Assembly: GCA_021777105.1 (NCBI GenBank)
Contig: JAIQZQ010000031.1
Location: 62,001 to 126,000, forward strand
DNA: 64,000 nucleotides
Origin: Candidatus Anammoxibacter sp.
Lineage (GTDB): Bacteria > Planctomycetota > Brocadiia > Brocadiales > Anammoxibacteraceae
Reading direction: 5' to 3'
Below the pieces are notes generated by a model. That model was given only the letters and a program-made list of their open reading frames with translations, did no database searches and was not told the DNA's origin. The position numbers were made by a program, and so were the translations under genes. Numbering within the stretch: the stretch's first letter is position 1; every line of letters begins with the position of its first letter. Of this stretch, positions 32,782 to 41,075 are shown piece after piece.

Positions 32782-35151
32782 TCATCTATCTTTATATAAA
32801 AACCGTGGTTTCACGATTTTTACTATTGCAGGCAATACTGTAATGCTTGCCAGAAAGCTTACAACCACGGCAACCAGAACAAGCACGCCAAATCTTATAA
32901 GCGGCAAAGCCTGGCTTAACAGCAAAACCCCAAACCCAAAAAACACGGCTAAAAAGCTGAAAAGCAATGCTCTGCCTGTTGACGGAAAGAGCATCTCAAA
33001 AGCATTTTCAAGTGTATTGCCCTCTTCACGCACAACCACAATTAACCTATCAACAACATGCACTGCGAAATCAACTCCCAACCCAATAGCAATAGCGGCA
33101 AACATTGAAGTGCCGACTCCAAGCCAAATCCCGCAAAACCCCATTACAGCATAAATAAGCAACACGGCCAAAGAAACGGGCAACATTGCCATTAAACCTG
33201 CAACTACAGACCTAAAACAGATGGAAGTCATAAACCACACTGCCAGAAACGCAATGACGACACCTCTGAAATGGCTTTTCGATATCTGTCTAATCCAGTT
33301 ATAATTTACATTCTGCCTGCCTGCGATGGTGCCGGTAATATCCGGAGCGTTAAATTGTTCTTTAATGTATTTGCCGGTCGATTCAACCACAACTTTAGCG
33401 TCAGTGTAAAGGCCGGAATCCATTGTAACGCGTATATTGCCCAGCCGGTAATCATAATCAATTTTATTCTCTAAATCATTTGATTTGCCGCTCATCGAAT
33501 AAAGCAGAAAATATTGGGCAACCAGTTCGCTATTATCCGGCAACCGATAATCAGAGGGATTATCTTCATTTAGAGCCTTGTTCATCTGTTTTAGGTAATC
33601 CACAATTGAAGCCGTCCCTTTTACATGCGGCAACGACTCCAGATAAACCTGCAAAGCTTCAATGCGCTTTAATCGGGCCGGCTCAAAAAGGCCTTCAGAT
33701 TCATCCGTCTCAACAACTATGTCCAGATAGTTTGTGCCGTCAAACAGTTGGTTTATAATAGTGTCGGCTTTATGTATATCGGCGGAATGTTTAAAATTCT
33801 CAATCCTTGACTCATTTACTTCAAGCTTTAAAGCCCCTATCACGCCGGCTATTGCAACACACACAGTTATGCCAAGCACAAGCCCGGGTCTATTTGACGC
33901 CATCTTTCCAAACTTGCCCATTAAACGGCCAAACTTATCAACGCCCTTTATCCGATGCCTCTTACTATCGGGCTTAAACGCACGGCTGGGCTTAACTTTA
34001 AACAGCACGAGCCCGGCCGGCACCGCAAATAAAGAGATTGAAAGAGCTACCACAACTCCAATTGAAGCAAAAACCCCATATGCTTTCATCGGAGGCATAA
34101 AAGAAGCAAAACTCAAACCCATAAAACCGGCAATGTCTGAAAGCGAAGTAATAGTCACGGGCCTCCACATCCTGGACATGGTTGTAACTACCATCTTCTG
34201 CCTGCATGCTTCAGGCCGCTTTGCGACATCTTCATAATACTCGCCCAGAATATGGACGCCGTCCGCCACACTAATTGATATCAGGATTACCGGCAAAGAG
34301 CTTGTTATGATGTAAAATGGGGCTTTAAAGACGGCCATGATCCCCAGCACAATTAAAACCGATCCAACTAAAACAATATGCGGCAATGCCAGGCCGGGCA
34401 TTGTTCGATATGAAAAAAACAGTATAAACGCCACAATAACCCATATTGTAGGGTTTAATCTCTGTATATCCATGTCTATATACTTGCCAAGGTATTCGAC
34501 AACCGCGGCTTCACCGGCCACATATATCTTTTCACCTTTGACAGGAGCCTTTTTTGACAGTTCAATAAGGTCGGCGTAAACCTTTGCGCCGGCTTTTTCA
34601 TCAAGCAATTCAGCGACAATGAGGGTGGCATTTCCGCTTTCAGCCACAAGACCGCCTATATAAAGGGGGAAATCCATGACGGAATCGCGGACTTTGTCAG
34701 CCTCGTCCTGTTTCGTAATCGGAACCTCAAAAAACGGCTCAACCAACATTCCTTCCGTCGTGCCTACAATGTTATTCTCCGTCGAAAGGCTTGTTATTCG
34801 ATCAATGTCAACGCCTTCAATGCCGCCTATGTGGTTTGTAAGCCAATTTACAAGATGCAGACTATGAGGATTGAAGATTCCGGTAGGCCCGTTATTAACT
34901 ATAGCAACTACAACCGGGTCCGACAGCCCGAATATATCCTTAACCTTTTCACGATAAACCACGGCGGGATGATAGTCCGGCATGAAAGATTCCGAGCTGG
35001 TATCTTTCTTAATCTTAGGAATGAAGACCGCTGTCGCCAATATGGATAAAAAAGTAATTATCAATATTGTTTTAGGATAAGCTACGACTTTCTGGAAAAA
35101 CCTGCCTGATTTTGTGGTTAATAGATTATCTTTATCGTCATTCGGTTGCAC
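32782..35151 (-). CDS. MMPL/HAE3-family RND transporter
   Basis: A 789-residue inner-membrane exporter of the MMPL (HAE3) branch of the RND superfamily. It has a first membrane helix (TILIITFLSILATAVFIP), a large periplasmic loop, a five-helix bundle (around 230-400), then the same layout repeated in the second half with a helix containing GLGVDFAVHVVDRL, the conserved proton-relay region. The predicted start is GTG. It pairs with the LolA-like gene, as in hopanoid or lipid exporters. The substrate is probably a hydrophobic lipid-like molecule, but it cannot be named from sequence. Confidence 0.9.
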   Translation of the reverse strand: MQPNDDKDNLLTTKSGRFFQKVVAYPKTILIITFLSILATAVFIPKIKKDTSSESFMPDYHPAVVYREKVKDIFGLSDPVVVAIVNNGPTGIFNPHSLHLVNWLTNHIGGIEGVDIDRITSLSTENNIVGTTEGMLVEPFFEVPITKQDEADKVRDSVMDFPLYIGGLVAESGNATLIVAELLDEKAGAKVYADLIELSKKAPVKGEKIYVAGEAAVVEYLGKYIDMDIQRLNPTIWVIVAFILFFSYRTMPGLALPHIVLVGSVLIVLGIMAVFKAPFYIITSSLPVILISISVADGVHILGEYYEDVAKRPEACRQKMVVTTMSRMWRPVTITSLSDIAGFMGLSFASFMPPMKAYGVFASIGVVVALSISLFAVPAGLVLFKVKPSRAFKPDSKRHRIKGVDKFGRLMGKFGKMASNRPGLVLGITVCVAIAGVIGALKLEVNESRIENFKHSADIHKADTIINQLFDGTNYLDIVVETDESEGLFEPARLKRIEALQVYLESLPHVKGTASIVDYLKQMNKALNEDNPSDYRLPDNSELVAQYFLLYSMSGKSNDLENKIDYDYRLGNIRVTMDSGLYTDAKVVVESTGKYIKEQFNAPDITGTIAGRQNVNYNWIRQISKSHFRGVVIAFLAVWFMTSICFRSVVAGLMAMLPVSLAVLLIYAVMGFCGIWLGVGTSMFAAIAIGLGVDFAVHVVDRLIVVVREEGNTLENAFEMLFPSTGRALLFSFLAVFFGFGVLLLSQALPLIRFGVLVLVAVVVSFLASITVLPAIVKIVKPRFLYKDR

Positions 35152-36180
35152 GTTTTTTTAACCCAATATTTCCGAAACTCACTTTAAACGGCACATTTGC
35201 GGAATTTGCATTCAAAGCGCTTTGCCGGCTGAACTTCATGATCGTCAACTTCTAAAGTCCCTGTTTGTGGGATATGAACTTTTATTGAAAATTTGCTAAT
35301 TATATATTTAAAAACAGAGTAAAATTGTAATCATTTTTGTAACAATTATCAAGCCGCAACTTGTTGTCATACAAAAATATATCTAAATTCAAAGCGAGGC
35401 AAAACCGCGCCCTAAAAAAAAGCTTAACAAGTTGTAATTAAAGCATTTACGTCTATATCAAAAGAACCGTTATATTGTTTTTTTAGAACTGAAACGTGGG
35501 CGGGTGAAAAAAAACGTTCAATATAGTCAATTATTTTGTGGCTGTAATGTGACTGGCGATTATTATAATTTCTTTTCACTATAGAATAACATCTGAAACT
35601 TTAGACGCTTACAACGCCAAAACGGCCAACATGTTGCCGCTAATCACGTAAACTGTTGTTATATTGTTGGTTACAACCCGCTGAAAGCGGATTTTTTACT
35701 AAGCTTGTCTTAGAAAAAATTTAGTGTCTTATAAGTGAATTTTGACAATTATTGACATGATATTTTCTGAATTACTTAGAACTTTGGTTGCCAAGCCCCT
35801 GCTTGGTAACCGGCAATTCAAGAAGCCCCGGCTTCGAGTGTAAAAGAGGCCAAATATGCATCCGAACGCGAAGCTGGGGCTTCTTGAATTGTTTCGCGCA
35901 CAAACTGGAGTTTGGGAGCGAGTTGAATCTGTGGTTTATTTGCTTTTTGCTTTTTAATTTCGTGCATTTTTGTGTCTTTTCGTGGGCGCGCTTTTGATTT
36001 TTTTACTTTCTCATTTTCCGATTTATCTGGGTTAGGTAACAATATTTTCACATGTTTTCATTATCAAAGAAAGGAGGGAACCCTGGTATCTAATGAACCC
36101 GGAAGTTTACTTTTAACTTTTGCTTTTTTACTTGCCCGAATTCGGGAGCTTTTGTAACATTTTTTCATAAGGAGAAGTTT
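35152..36180. other. 1-kb gene-free region with one large hairpin
   Basis: AT-rich and without a supported gene on either strand. The clear structure is an inverted repeat with arms near 35812-35834 and 35869-35893 (CAATTCAAGAAGCCCC and its complement), able to form a hairpin with a 35-base loop. TTGACA occurs twice near 35742-35760 without a good -10 at normal spacing. Confidence 0.5.
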
Positions 36181-37905
36181 ATGTATCTTGATTTTCATTA
36201 TTACGGAGGGTATGCGGCCGCCAGATTAGGTGGCATGGATCATAAAAAAGCTTTTTTAGTAGCTTATTGCGATCAATATGTGGATGAGATGGATTACGCT
36301 TTTGACTCGACCAAGGAGTGGACATATCAGGGCCGCTCGTTTAAGCCCGTGGTTATGAGCATTGGATTTGGCAATTTGGCGGACACGGCGGCATCTTACA
36401 CAAAATCAGAGGAGTATTGGCGGAAAGTGTGGATACCTTTCCATTTTCTGCCGGGAGGCAATTACAATTATGAGTTTATGACGCCTCCCGGCGGCGCATC
36501 GGATAACAAGGATGATTGGAAATTGATATGCGCGCCGAACAACCAGTTGGCTCGGGATATGATTAACGACACAATTGATATACGCAAGAGTTCCGACATT
36601 GACTATGGTTTTAACCTTCACTTGCTTGGCTTGCGCATGCATGTTTATGTTGATACCTGAGCGCACCAGGGTTTTACGGCCACCACTAACGACGATATTA
36701 ACGGCATTGGATTTAACGGCCAGGCGTATGACACTGCCGGAGGAAAGGATGTTGCCATACCGGATAAGGATTGGGGCGCGTATATGCCGTACTTCCCGGG
36801 AGTAAAAGGTTTTGGTCATGGACGGTTAGGCAGATTGCCGGACGATCCGTATCGCCAATGGAAATACACAAAAAAATCGGGTTTAACTGTTGCGCAAGAT
36901 AATTACCAGGCGTATATTGAGGCCTTTCTGCTATCGGTTAAGGCTACGGCTTGTTATTTAAAAGGCGAGAAATTTGACGGAAAGGTAGACGAATCCGTTA
37001 TTGACAACAACAAATTGAATGTGGTTAAAGAGATCCTGGCCCTGCGGTCTACTGAAGGCAACCGTAGCCGATTATGGCAAAACAAAATGCCTGAATTATT
37101 TGCCATTTCAGACACCGAAGAGAGAGAGCTTGAATTCAACAAGAACTGGATTGTTGACGATGTTAATCAAAAAGTCGAGCAAAAAAGCGATCGTGAAATC
37201 AAAAAACCGGACCAGTTTTATAACACTGATTATTATAAATTTGTTAAGGCTAGCGAACATCATACCCAATTTATTGACGCCGGTCTGCAAAAACTCGCCA
37301 ATAACAGCGTCAAACTACAGGTGGCTGCAAAACAAAGCGTGGGCGACCCAATATTATGGCCGGTTCCAGGCAAAAAGCCTGCTGAAACAGATCCGAAAGG
37401 AACCCCTTTAAAATTGGGCCGCGAGTTCTATTTATCTATAGGCAGCGGGCTTTATGCCGCACATGCGGCGCTTGAATTTTTCGCTTCTCAAGGCGCAAAG
37501 GAGTATTTCCCTATTGCTGATTTAAAGAAAATGAGAGTCCCTCTGACATTTTTATTGCCTGATAATGAGAAAGATGCCAGACAACTTCAGGATGGAGATG
37601 TTGTTTTGCTGAAAACATTGGAAGTCTTTGACGAACCTGAGTACTGCTACCTTGGATTCTGGAGCAAAACCTGGTATCCATATTACTACAAACAATATAA
37701 CAAATTTGAGACCCAAAAATGGATTGTAAAGAAAATAGGCGGAGACAAAACAAAAGGCATAGCCTTTGGAGACAAAATCACCCTGGTTAATAAGTACTAT
37801 AGCGACTACTACCTGGGCCTCACAGCGGAAAAGGACGACCAACGCAACTCGTTTTATGCCCTAAAAGAATACAACCCGCAAACCTGCGATTTAACTATCG
37901 AATAA
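36181..37905 (+). pseudogene. DUF6765-like protein interrupted by an in-frame TGA
   Basis: One continuous frame of 574 codons contains a single TGA at 36658-36660. The first part (159 residues) begins MYLDFHYYGGYAAARLGGMD, the DUF6765 start. The TGA falls inside LHLLGLRMHVYVDT-stop-AHQGF. Family members have Trp at this position (DTWAHQ), so TGG to TGA is the simplest change. The surrounding H-x3-D-x3-H pattern resembles the metal site of zinc-dependent phospholipase C/S1-P1 folds. After the TGA the frame continues for 414 codons and ends in a beta-rich segment (GDKITLVNKYYSDYYLGL) that could be a trefoil-type domain. AAGGAG precedes the first ATG. No internal start near the TGA has a good ribosome site. 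Confidence 0.75.
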
Positions 37906-37940
37906 AATAGCATGCCTGTTTACAAAAAAGGCAAGGATAC

Positions 37941-37977
37941 GGCGGCTGTTGTTTTTTTACAAAAATCAACAGCCGCC
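37941..37977 (+). terminator. Hairpin after the DUF6765-like gene
   Basis: GGCGGCTGTTG and CAACAGCCGCC form a perfect 11-bp stem starting 35 bases after the stop codon. There is no T-run after it, so termination is likely but not certain. Confidence 0.5.
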
Positions 37978-37996
37978 CAACGCCTCAAATGAAAAA

Positions 37997-38164
37997 ATAT
38001 ACTCAAAAGCATTAGATTTTCGAAATTTGTTGATGAATAAAAGGCTAAAGCCTTAACTCCAACAAGCTATTTTTATTGGAATTTACCCTTTAGGGTTTTA
38101 TTTCATTGCATTTTAAGAAAACATACACGAACTTGGTCTTTCGAAAATTCGATTTGTTTGACTA
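37997..38164. mobile_element. Family B MITE-like element, copy 3
   Basis: Nearly the same sequence and length as 29438-29607, with the same ATACTCAAAAGCATTAG left end and GATTTGTTTGACTA right end. The central bases differ. Confidence 0.85.
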
Positions 38165-38307
38165 AAAAAAAAATGATATCGCTCCAAAGCTCCTGTTTGA
38201 ACGCGAATTGTTTTGAAATGTAGCAGTTTAACATGTTTATGGCTCGGAATTTGTTGGTTGCGCAAAGAAGCAATCCGCATGTATGCGAATGTTATGAAAC
38301 CGGGGTT

Positions 38308-39471
38308 TTAAACCAGAAGCTCAGAAAGCGTTTCTAGATATTGCCGCCAGGGGATGATTTTGATATCGCCTATTTTATAGGCGTCGTTAGCCCGGCTTAT
38401 TACAAAACATGGAACGTCAGGGTTCTCCTGAAGATAGGAACGGAGGCCTGAAAGATGGGTGGAATGTACTATTTGCGCGGATTTTATTTCAAAAGCTCCA
38501 AGGATATGCCCATGTTTTTCAAGCAGTATATCCACCTCTGATCCATGGTTTGTCCGCCAAAAAAACATGTTGGCTTCACTGCGCAGATAATTTATAAGCC
38601 TGTATGTTTCGAGTATAATAAACTGTTCAAAAAGCTTTCCTTGCCATTGCGGATCCATTGGCGCGGTTAAACGCCTGTTTATCGCGTTTGTTACGCCGGT
38701 GTCAAACAGGTAAAACTTTGAGTGAGCGCTCAGTCTTTTTCGTATGCTTTTTCGCCACGGTTCAAGTTTGAAACCGATAAAGGTATCCTCAAGAATCTCA
38801 TAATAAGATTGTACGGTTCGTTTGGGGATTTGACATTCCCGGGCAATGTTCGAGTAATTCAATAATTCACCGGATTGATAAGCCGCCATATCTAAAAACC
38901 GTGAAAAGCCTCCCACATTTCGCGCTATACCCTCATTTTTAATCTCTTCGCGAAGATAAGTATTGGTATAAGCCGATAATATTTCTATTTTATCATCCGT
39001 GTCCGCGTCGATTACCGGCGGCAACGCGCCATATAATAAAACGTCGTCAAGTTTAAAACCGTCGCCAATTTCACTGTAAGTAAAGGGAAATAGGCTCCGT
39101 TCATAAGCCCGCCCGGCTAATAAATTAGCCCCTCCTCTTTTCAGTTTTCTTGCGCTTGAGCCCGTCAGGATGAACCTGCAACTGTTGTATTTACGCATTA
39201 TGGCTTGCGTTTCATTAAGAAGAGCCGGCGCGCGCTGAACTTCGTCAATAAATATGGTTTTAATTCCCCCATTTTCAATCTTTTCAATAGCCTGCTTTCG
39301 AAAAAGCGATGGATTCTTAGTAAAAACAAAAAAAGTCTCTTCTTCAAGAAGATCAATTTTCCAAACAGATTCCGTAAATCTAAAATCAATTAACGTGCTT
39401 TTGCCTGTTTGACGAGGCCCGAACAGGAAAAATGACTTTTTTTCCGGCAGTTTTATAATTCTGTCTATCAT
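38308..39471 (-). CDS. AAA ATPase with DUF4143 domain
   Basis: A 387-residue protein with Walker A FGPRQTGKSTLI near residue 22, Walker B TIFIDEVQRAP near residue 72 and sensor LTGSSARKLKRGGANLLAGR. The C-terminal DUF4143 domain follows (YYEILEDTFIGFKLEPWRK and EVDILLEKHGHILGAFEIKS), a PD-(D/E)XK-like fold. These ATPases are widespread and variable in genomes; their job is unknown. It stands alone next to repeat-rich DNA, so it may be accessory. Confidence 0.88.
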   Translation of the reverse strand: MIDRIIKLPEKKSFFLFGPRQTGKSTLIDFRFTESVWKIDLLEEETFFVFTKNPSLFRKQAIEKIENGGIKTIFIDEVQRAPALLNETQAIMRKYNSCRFILTGSSARKLKRGGANLLAGRAYERSLFPFTYSEIGDGFKLDDVLLYGALPPVIDADTDDKIEILSAYTNTYLREEIKNEGIARNVGGFSRFLDMAAYQSGELLNYSNIARECQIPKRTVQSYYEILEDTFIGFKLEPWRKSIRKRLSAHSKFYLFDTGVTNAINRRLTAPMDPQWQGKLFEQFIILETYRLINYLRSEANMFFWRTNHGSEVDILLEKHGHILGAFEIKSAQIVHSTHLSGLRSYLQENPDVPCFVISRANDAYKIGDIKIIPWRQYLETLSELLV

Positions 39472-39580
39472 GATGCACGATTGTACGCAAATTTAGCAAC
39501 GATGTCAACTTTTTGCACAATTATATCACACAGAAATACAAAAACATGATCAGGAACTATGTAGCTACTTTAAATAACAA

Positions 39581-40020
39581 CTTATAAGCCGGCCACAAGG
39601 CGCCGCTATAATCGTTGACCATAAATAGCGTATCGGAAGAGAGCCGGCGAACAACATCCCTTCTAAAAAAAGGGGAACAAGGGGGTGTGTAATTATAAAA
39701 TATTGATTCAACCTGAATTTAGCGATTTTAAAATTCTAATAAATAGTGGCACAGGCATCCTTGCCTGTATTTCAATTGATCACAGGCAGGATGCCTGCGC
39801 CACTACTAATGCTAGTTACAAGGCTCCTGCTTTGCAACTAGCGGTAAAAAATATCTCTCTCTAAAAACCGGAAACGTTTGACTCTATATAACAACGCCCC
39901 TAATTAACGGTAAAACCTAATAACAGTTTTTTACATGCCGACAAATGGTGTGAAAAAGTAGCGAAAGGAAATAAAATGGATAGTATTAAAGAAGTGGAAA
40001 TCCGCAAACAAAAAGCGAAA
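39581..40020. repeat. Duplicated upstream module, copy 1
   Basis: This stretch aligns with 40689-41075 over nearly its full length. The shared order is CTTATAAGC, a block with GGAACAAGGGGGTGTGTAAT, TTATAAAATATT, the family C palindrome, ACAGTTTTT, GCGAAAGG and then an ATGGATA..TATTAAAGAAG start. Copy 2 leads into the intact LRR-Roc-COR-TIR gene; copy 1 leads into a 30-codon fossil. Confidence 0.8.
39745..39804. repeat. Family C palindromic repeat, copy 1
   Basis: AGTGGCACAGGCATCCTTGC with its complement TCAGGATGCC/GCGCCACT-type arm around TTTCAATTGATC. Stem changes relative to copy 2 are few. Confidence 0.8.
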
Positions 40021-40068
40021 GATTTGTTAGCAATTTTTAATTCTGATTTTATTTGGCCCTTTTTTTAA
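39976..40068 (+). pseudogene. 5' fossil of an LRR-Roc-COR-TIR gene
   Basis: The frame MDSIKEVEIRKQKAKDLL starts after the same GCGAAAGG ribosome site as the intact gene at 41031, which begins MDNIKEAEKRIQKAYDN. About 16 codons align, then homology ends and the frame stops at TAA at 40068, inside the 3' end of the converging DUF2442 gene. It is the remnant of a duplicated gene head. Confidence 0.65.
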
Positions 40069-40345
40069 GCCATTTATCAAGAGAGCTTTGGCTTTCACAT
40101 GAGCGTCGTCCCGCCAATATCCCCTCGACAGAAATATCTTCGTCAATATCCGGCCAATGGATGCCTTCTCCATCTCCAATAAGTTCATAGTTTTCACGTT
40201 CTTGTTTATTGCTGTTTAGCAATCGAGGATACCATATAATAGGCACGGATATATTTCGCCCATCATTAATATAAACCACAAAAAAATCATTTGTAAAAAC
40301 AACTCTTTGAGCTAAACATTCATGTTCAAGCGTTAAAGTACTCAT
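40049..40345 (-). CDS. DUF2442 family protein
   Basis: A 98-residue protein with the DUF2442 pattern: a hydrophobic strand VVYINDGRNISVPIIWYPRL, then NYELIGDGEGIHWPDIDEDI and SVEGILAG. DUF2442 proteins are often paired with DUF4160 proteins in toxin-antitoxin-like modules, but no partner is present. The ATG at 40345 has AGGAGA seven bases upstream; the longer frame to 40378 lacks a site. It converges on, and overlaps, the fossil gene head at 39976. Confidence 0.85.
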   Translation of the reverse strand: MSTLTLEHECLAQRVVFTNDFFVVYINDGRNISVPIIWYPRLLNSNKQERENYELIGDGEGIHWPDIDEDISVEGILAGRRSCESQSSLDKWLKKRAK

Positions 40346-40688
40346 TCCATTTCTCCTGAAATAATTCATTATTATCACTTATCAATCTTTGAATTTTAAT
40401 AAGATCAAGAAATTGTAAACTAATCCTTCTTTTTTCTCAAAAGATTTCTATTTTGAATATTTCAGACCCGGAAAATTCGAAAATTTACAATTAGTCGTTA
40501 TCAACTAAACGCTGGACCTGTCTTGCAGATTGCTTCTAAACGTTTTTGCTTTTCGATTCATTGATATCCGCTTTCATTCACAACATAAACGCAAGATTTA
40601 CGGCAGACAAACCATTTTCAATTTGTTATAATTTTTATTTTCTGTAATTATAACAAAACAGCCAAATGTCTGGGCAACCAAATGACGG

Positions 40689-41075
40689 TTTATAAGCTCG
40701 TTACAAGGCCCCGTTATGACCGTCAACCATAAATCACGTATAGGAAAGAGCGCCGGCGAACAACCTCCCCTCTAAAAAGAGGGGAACGAGGGGTGTGTAA
40801 TTATAAAATATTTATTCAACCTAAATTGAACGATTTTAAAATTCTAATAAATAGTGGCACAGGCATCCTTGCCTGTGATCAATTGAAACACAGGCAAGGA
40901 TGCCTGTGCCACTAATGATTGTTACAAGGCTGGAGCCTCGCAACTAGTAGTTTGTTCCGTAAATAACATTACAATGACAGTTTTTCACACAACGGCAAAG
41001 CGTGTGAAAGGCATAGCGAAAGGCAATAAAATGGATAATATTAAAGAAGCAGAAAAACGAATACAAAAAGCCTAT
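40689..41075. repeat. Duplicated upstream module, copy 2
   Basis: Matches copy 1 at 39581-40020, with indels, and includes the ribosome site and first codons of the LRR-Roc-COR-TIR gene. It contains the family C palindrome at 40853-40913. A decayed copy of the family I repeat (CTAAACGTTTTTGCTTTTCG) lies just before it near 40496-40565. Confidence 0.8.
40853..40913. repeat. Family C palindromic repeat, copy 2
   Basis: An almost perfect palindrome: AGTGGCACAGGCATCCTTGC and CTGTG, GATCAATTGAAA, then the complementary arm CACAGGCAAGGATGCCTGTG and CCACT. Confidence 0.85.

Noticed and set aside
35788-36157. Short plus- and minus-strand frames around the large hairpin
   Set aside because: They cross the inverted repeat and have neither ribosome sites nor family patterns.
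36658-36660. TGA recoded as Trp or Gly throughout this genome
   Set aside because: Many intact genes here end at TGA at family-typical lengths, for example the hybrid kinase at 10282-10284, and several ATGA overlaps use it as stop.
39581-41075. CRISPR array suggested by closely spaced palindromes
   Set aside because: The palindromes are few, unevenly spaced and part of a larger duplicated block; there are no regular repeat-spacer units and no cas genes.
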